From positions 19,797,976-19,861,975 of the forward strand of contig NC_067204.1 in assembly GCF_026262505.1 (NCBI RefSeq): a stretch of 64,000 nt of DNA, written 5' to 3'. How positions within the stretch are numbered: position 1 is the first letter of the stretch; each line of letters starts with the position of its first letter. Shown one piece after another: positions 59,574 to 64,000 of the stretch. Origin of the DNA: Trichomonas vaginalis G3 (taxonomy: Eukaryota > Parabasalia > Trichomonadida > Trichomonadidae). The translations under genes were made by a program, and so were the position numbers. Under the pieces are notes generated by a model. That model saw only the letters and a program-made list of their open reading frames with translations. It ran no database searches and was not told the DNA's origin.

Positions 59574-60413
59574 CTACTCTACTTGTTTGAAGTTGTCAAA
59601 ATACTCTGTTATTTTTTCCTTTAACAATGGCAAATCTTCTTTGAATGTAAGTATTGTACAACCTTTCATATCATAGTGTGTTTGAGGTAAAGTATCTTGA
59701 ACTATTTGTTTCACATCTTCATTTGGGGTCATTGAAATCGGTAAGTTTTCGCGATAGAACCAATTTCTGTCAGATTTGTAAATCTTAGCAAGGTCGTAAA
59801 AGCTTTTGTTGTTTCTTCTGACTAAATGCAACATAACCATATCTTTATCTTCTTCATTTTCCATCTCTTCAGTATAAATCATATACTTATAGTTCTTTTC
59901 CTTTCCTTTTGGTACCGAACGTGGTATTCTTTTCTGAATGTTTTTGTCTTTTGCTTCAAGCTTGTTCTCTAGCTCTTCACGTTCTTGTCTATGAATTTCG
60001 TCAAGAAGTCTGTAAATATTCCAAGCATAACGAGGCGAAGCCCACATTGCAACAGCATTTACAAGAAGTCTATGTACATACCAACCTCTCAAACCATTTG
60101 GCAATTTTTCACGATTTTCATAGAGTTTTGGCGACTGGGGTTTTTTACCTACTCGCTGTTCTTCACTGTTTTCAGAAAAAAGTATGTCTCGCTGTGCTTC
60201 GCTTAAGAGTTCAATGGTGCTTTGGTTCCTAAACCAGTCTTTAGGAAGCTTAGTGTCTGGAGCAAAACAAGCCGTCAAAATACTTTGCATCTGGTACATA
60301 TCGTCTTTGACCGAACGAATGAGACGGAGTTGTTTGTTAAACTGTATGTACTCATATTCTTCATTTATAGCTTCATGGACTATAACTGTTGTTGTGTTCT
60401 CTGTTGTTGACAT
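59574..60413 (-). CDS. KilA-N protein with DUF3627-like C-terminus, 279 aa
   Basis: Likely DNA-binding regulator. Start at MSTTENTTTV, following the accessory leader; an ATG 6 codons upstream is in frame. The KilA-N domain spans about 25-160 (PKDWFRNQSTIELL, GLRGWYVHRLLVNAVAMWAS). A coiled stretch follows, then a C-terminal domain with YKYMIYTEEME, MVMLHLVRRNN and SDRNWFYRENLPIS that resembles the DUF3627 partner of KilA-N in large DNA viruses. Intact in a decayed element. Confidence 0.8.
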   Translation of the reverse strand: MSTTENTTTVIVHEAINEEYEYIQFNKQLRLIRSVKDDMYQMQSILTACFAPDTKLPKDWFRNQSTIELLSEAQRDILFSENSEEQRVGKKPQSPKLYENREKLPNGLRGWYVHRLLVNAVAMWASPRYAWNIYRLLDEIHRQEREELENKLEAKDKNIQKRIPRSVPKGKEKNYKYMIYTEEMENEEDKDMVMLHLVRRNNKSFYDLAKIYKSDRNWFYRENLPISMTPNEDVKQIVQDTLPQTHYDMKGCTILTFKEDLPLLKEKITEYFDNFKQVE

Positions 60414-60479
60414 ATCTGTCTTTACATACAAAATAAAAAAATAAATAAAAATAAAACTAACTTTATTTTTTCTATCTTA

Positions 60480-60836
60480 AGGAAATTCATGAATTTCATA
60501 GAGTTTTATGCAAGACCGAAAAAAGTCGGTCTAGAGAAATTTCACTGTTTTCATAGAGTTTTGGCGACTAAGTTTTTTTACCTACTCGCTGTTCTTCATG
60601 ATTTTCATAGAGTTTTGGCGACCCAGATAAAAGTCGGTCTCGCTGTTCTTCACTGTTTTCGTACGGAATCTCTTCTCTCGGTTTTACATGGTAAGCAATC
60701 TTATGCCATTTTACTCAGATTTTTGTGCTGAATTCAGCAAAAATAATGTTTAGGTGAAGAGGTGAGATCTCACCTGTTTTTTCACCTAATTTTTCACCTC
60801 TTTTTTTCACAACCGTTTTACATGGTAAACGTTATT
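60480..60836. repeat. KilA-N-derived repeats plus composite palindrome (GGTGA type)
   Basis: 60490-60660 holds partial copies of a 50-60 bp coding segment of the neighbouring KilA-N gene (CATAGAGTTTTGGCGAC, then TACCTACTCGCTGTTCTTCA), without an open frame. A hairpin GACCG/CGGTC lies at about 60515-60531. At 60728-60805 a composite palindrome with GCTGAATTCAGC and GGTGA/TCACC arms follows. Confidence 0.75.
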
Positions 60837-60837
60837 T

Positions 60838-61449
60838 TTACATGTATTTTTCAGCAACTTCGTCAAATAATTTTATAGCTTTATCTATCTCATCTACTTC
60901 AAACGTTTCTTTACCTTTTATGGGAGCACCATACATTTTCTCAAACTTTTCAAGTAGTTCTGTTTCAGCAGCTCTCATATCGTTAACGAACACAACCTTG
61001 ACTCTATTGACTGTACTGTCATATCTTTGAGTTATATTATATGTTCTTCCTATCTTATATCTCTTTGTGTTGAAGTCCTTCGGTTTCTGAACGATGTAAA
61101 GTAAGCCTTCACTGCAACGTTCCGTATCGAATGAACCATATGTTATGAAGTTATATCCAACAACTGGGTCTAACCATAACAAAATTATTGGTATAAGACT
61201 TTTGTCTATAAGATATGCTGTAGTTCCATGAAATGCTACTGATATCATAAGCTCAGGATTTCTTGTCAAAATTTTCTGAGTAGAAGCATTTCTAACCCAG
61301 TCCTTCGGTTTCTTTCCAGATGGAGATATAATGTCTGACAAAGAATATTTGTTGTATTTCTTTGAGTATCTTACGTTTAAATCACCTATTCTAACCACTT
61401 TGGTGTCATTGTCTATCTTTCTAACTGTTTCAAACTCAATGTTTGTCAT
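60838..61449 (-). CDS. KilA-N + GIY-YIG (T5orf172-like) protein, 203 aa
   Basis: Residues about 1-105 are a KilA-N domain (KYNKYSLSDIISPSGKKPKDW, PELMISVAFHGTTAYLIDK, LWLDPVVGYNFI). Residues about 118-195 are a GIY-YIG-like domain of the T5orf172/MUG113 kind (GLLYIVQKPKDF, RYKIGRTYNITQRYD, ETELLEKFEKMYG, GKETFEV). DNA recognition with a possible nuclease fits homing or regulation. Truncated homologue at 12297 in copy A. Palindrome blocks of different types lie on its two sides. Confidence 0.85.
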   Translation of the reverse strand: MTNIEFETVRKIDNDTKVVRIGDLNVRYSKKYNKYSLSDIISPSGKKPKDWVRNASTQKILTRNPELMISVAFHGTTAYLIDKSLIPIILLWLDPVVGYNFITYGSFDTERCSEGLLYIVQKPKDFNTKRYKIGRTYNITQRYDSTVNRVKVVFVNDMRAAETELLEKFEKMYGAPIKGKETFEVDEIDKAIKLFDEVAEKYM

Positions 61450-61529
61450 TTCTGTTCTTACATACAAAATAAAAAAATAAATAAAAATAAAACTAACTTT
61501 ATTTTTTCTGTCTTAAGGAAATTCATGAA

Positions 61530-61620
61530 AATTCATGAGGTTAGAAAACGTGTTAGAAAACGTGTTAGATCTAACATTCTAACATAAATTATATTTTTAC
61601 TGAATTCAATAAAAATAAAT
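61530..61620. repeat. composite palindrome, GTTAG type
   Basis: About 61538-61590: GTTAGAAAACGTGTTAG with GATC centre and CTAACATTCTAACA, the same architecture as the GGTGA type but a different word. Outer side TACTGAATTCAATAAAAATA. Pairs with 61945-62012 around the 78-aa gene. Confidence 0.85.
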
Positions 61621-61627
61621 GGTTCAT

Positions 61628-61864
61628 TTACTCACAATATTTTTTTACAAAACGACCCCAAACTTTTAACTTCTTTTCTGCAGCTTCAAATGCTATCTTA
61701 GCGAGTTCATATTCTCTAAATTCTCTCTTTAAATCTTCTTGTTCCCATTGGTCTAGTTCGTATGGAGAATCTCTATAACCATAATATATCTCACGTTCAT
61801 GTTCTAATTGTTTTTCACACATTTTTCCAACTTCTTCTTCGAACAAAGGTTTAGCATTCTCCAC
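61628..61864 (-). CDS. small charged helical protein, 78 aa
   Basis: Glu/Lys/Tyr-rich helices (KQLEHEREIYYGYRDSPYELDQ, REYELAKIAFEAAEKKLKVW). The frame seems to continue upstream (LDEEELEDTVENAK) to an ATG at 61914 in another frame, so a one-base loss near 61890 is possible. Sole gene between two GTTAG-type palindromes. Function unknown. Confidence 0.5.
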   Translation of the reverse strand: MENAKPLFEEEVGKMCEKQLEHEREIYYGYRDSPYELDQWEQEDLKREFREYELAKIAFEAAEKKLKVWGRFVKKYCE

Positions 61865-61914
61865 TGTATCTTCGAGTTCTTCTTCATCTAATTTCCTTTG
61901 TCAAGATTCTTCAT

Positions 61915-62035
61915 CGTAATTGAGGTAAATCAGACAAAAAAATAAGTTTATGTTAGAATGTTAGATCTAACACGTTTTCTAACACCGTTTTTCTAACACG
62001 TTTTTCTACCCTCATGAATTTTCATGAATTTCCCG
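61915..62035. repeat. composite palindrome, GTTAG type, inverted partner
   Basis: GTTAGAATGTTAGATCTAAC then CACGTTTTCTAACACCG and more CTAACA/TACCC units, ending CATGAATTTTCATGAATTT. The last arm reads TACCC, a mix with the GGGTA type. Followed by the leader of the next cassette. Confidence 0.85.
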
Positions 62036-62090
62036 AAATAAAAAATAAAGTTAGTTTTATTTTTTTTATTTTTTTATTTGTATAAAAGAT

Positions 62091-63052
62091 ATGATTTCAA
62101 CAATCGGCACACAAACAAAAATTCAAACAACAGCACCCAAACTCTTTAGTCATGAATCCTACGTCAATGTTAGTAGAGAATGAAAAGCTTATTCCTTCTT
62201 CATATACTTTTGAAACAGAAATCCAGAAGATAAAGCAGGAACTTTTAACAAGTAATTTAGACTGTAGGGCGAAAGATGAAACAAATGAACAGTATCTTTA
62301 TGAAATGCAGACATTATTGACCATTTGCCTAAATACCTGAACATCCAACACAAAAAAACTCACATATTCCTGATATTCACGAATTGAAGCAAAGCAACTG
62401 ACTCATTAAAATAAAGAAGTTCATAACGAAAGGTAGAAACTATGAGTTTCTGGATTTCAGTTGCAAACCATAAGGTTATGGACAAGATTGCGACGATGGT
62501 ATATAAAAATGTTTCTGACATATTATAAATCTGAAGAATTTAAGACCTACGACAACTTTGTTTTCGTTAGTTGCTGAATTGTTATGGCAGATAAGAGATA
62601 AAGATAAAGATGTAAGGTATGGAATGAACAAATAAAACCAACTGCTTCAGATTTAAAGAAAACCATTGACGCTTAGTTGTTTTAGCAGGTAAGGTTTCAG
62701 AATATAACGCAAAAATGAACCCGCAATGTTCAAAATGTAAGGCAGCATAGAGGAATATAAACTTACTCCGTCCCTCAAAGAGATAGAAAGAATGAGAGAA
62801 ACGACTATGCAGATTTAAAGAAAAGAAGTGAGAAAAGCGCGAGCAGAAGATAAAATGGACATGTTAGCATTTCTGAACAGACAAAATTATCCAACTGCTG
62901 ACGATGTTGCTTCTATCTTGACGTCAAAGAAGAAATATAAAGAAACTTTCGGTATCGTTAAAACTGTTGACATACTGACAGAGAAATAGAAGCTACGAAA
63001 TGTTTAGAATTTCAAATATACATCGTACAATTCATGTTAAAACGCTTTATAA
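62091..63052 (+). pseudogene. 313-aa cassette gene, heavily frameshifted
   Basis: Homologue of 10699-11640 with more than ten single-base indels. CSKCKAA region readable. Downstream block of GGTGA palindromes matches copy A. Confidence 0.8.
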
Positions 63053-63545
63053 AATAACAGGTGAAAAAACCGGGTGAAAAAAACAGGTGAAGATCTCACC
63101 TCTTCACCTAAAATATATTTTTGTCTGATTTACGCTCATTACGATGAAGAATTTTGACAAAACATGTACGAAGAAGTTTTGACAAAACATTTACGATGAA
63201 ATCATGACCAAAACATTTACATGAAATTCATGGAAAATTCAAGAGGTGAAAAAACGGGGTGAAAAAACAGGTGAATCTCACCTCTTCACCTAAAACTTTA
63301 TTTTGTCTTCTGATTTACGCTCATTACGAAGAATTTGACCAAACATTGTACAGAGAAGTTTGACAAACATGTACTGAAGAAGTCTGACAGAAACATTGAC
63401 GTATGGAAATCTATGACAAAACATTTACGATGAAATCATGAAAATTCAAGAGGGAAAAAAACGGGTGAAAAAAGGTGAGATCTCACCTCTTCACCTAAAC
63501 TTATTTTTAGCTGAAAATGACCAAATTCATGAATTTCCTTAAGAC
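63053..63545. repeat. composite palindromes downstream (GGTGA type), copy D
   Basis: Three copies near 63058, 63244 and 63455 with decayed spacers (ACGAAGAAGTTTTGACAAAA and TTTACGCTCATTACG). Same orientation as 11646-12130. Confidence 0.8.
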
Positions 63546-63606
63546 AGAAAAAATAAAGTTAGTTTTATTTTTTTAATTTTTTTTTATTTTGTATGTAAGA
63601 ACAGAA

Positions 63607-63986
63607 ATGGTCAGTCGAAGCAAAAAAACGTTCACGAACAAATCTAAGTGGCAGAAACATTCACAAAAGGTACTTATAACGGTATTGAAGTCTTACGTAG
63701 AGACAAGGATAGTTACTTAATGCAACAAATATGTGTCAGCAGTTTAGGAAAGACTTTAGAAAGTTGTTGGAAAAATAAGTCCTGGGAAGAGTATTATAAG
63801 GCATTTTGTGAAGAATATAGCAACGCCGGAATCAGACGGTTGCTTTTTATCAAAATTCATGCCGGAATTCCTGATGAAATCAACAGGTTAGAGGAAACGT
63901 ATGTAGACCCAAGACTTATAAACTATATAGCTAGTGTGGCTTCTCCAAAATATTGCATAGCAGTTGGAAAAATTAATGGACCATAG
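63607..63986 (+). pseudogene. KilA-N gene, early frameshift
   Basis: The leader ATG at 63607 is in one frame (MVSRSKKTF). The KilA-N domain is in another from 63648: GTYNGIEVLRRDKDSYLMQQI, GKTLESCWKNKSWEEYY, EETYVDPRLINYIASVASPK. One indel near 63640 separates them. Only the KilA-N domain is present before the stop. The remnant at 9800 is related. Confidence 0.7.
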
Positions 63987-64000
63987 GGACAAGAAAGTTC

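Larger units (their letters stand above)
54978..64000 (-). mobile_element. Maverick/Polinton copy D (reversed, decayed, partial)
   Basis: Gene order is that of copy C read backwards from the penton: penton, helicase, 139-aa, Lys/Glu-tailed gene, ATPase, repeat array pair, accessory cassettes. Core genes are frameshifted while two KilA-N genes are open. It has no terminal repeat in the window and runs past the end. Confidence 0.8.

Overview
This is an AT-rich stretch of a eukaryotic nuclear genome, largely filled by at least four related copies of a giant Maverick/Polinton transposon (an integrated relative of polintoviruses). The core genes show this: a protein-primed family B DNA polymerase, a retroviral-type integrase, an SF3 helicase, an A32/FtsK-like packaging ATPase, a major capsid protein and a probable penton. 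The elements carry terminal inverted repeats. A parabasalid host such as Trichomonas vaginalis is my best guess (inference): Mavericks and D12-type adenine methylases abound there, start codons sit a few bases after a T-rich tract, and most stop codons read TAAA. Nothing in the flanking DNA proves the species.

Layout. Copy A (250-15870) has a left terminal repeat and the left half of the element (methylase, small proteins, tail fibre, decayed integrase, deleted polymerase, HNH nuclease, accessory cassettes). It then switches at about 12765 to a decayed, inverted piece of the capsid end and stops at a 100-base assembly gap. 15971-19259 is AT-rich host DNA. Copy B (19260-30038) has a left terminal repeat, a methylase split by a 1.16-kb transposon built of hairpins, two intact small genes, an intact 282-aa gene and many frameshifted genes. 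It breaks off inside a gene at 30038. 30551-31692 looks like a separate small DNA transposon. Copy C (31693-54438) is the best preserved. It lacks only the left end and has an intact integrase, polymerase, helicase, penton, capsid protein, 1072-aa protein and right terminal repeat. Its ATPase is frameshifted. Copy D (about 54978-64000) is a decayed copy in the opposite orientation, with two intact KilA-N genes, and runs off the window.

How the genes fit. Left arm: methylase, small membrane or amphipathic proteins, a phage-type tail fibre paired head to head with a protein that has an interchangeable centre, integrase and polymerase. Middle: an accessory zone (HNH nucleases, KilA-N proteins, unknown genes) where copies differ most. 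Right arm: packaging ATPase, helicase, penton, capsid and a large structural candidate. I found no maturation protease.

The most unusual system is in the accessory zone. Genes sit in cassettes bounded by inverted copies of a composite palindrome. The palindrome sequence differs by cassette (GGTGA, GGGTA or GTTAG type), while the pairing between its arms is mostly kept by compensatory change. A second covarying hairpin lies in the terminal repeats, and an array of mirrored 21-22 bp repeats lies between two divergent accessory genes.
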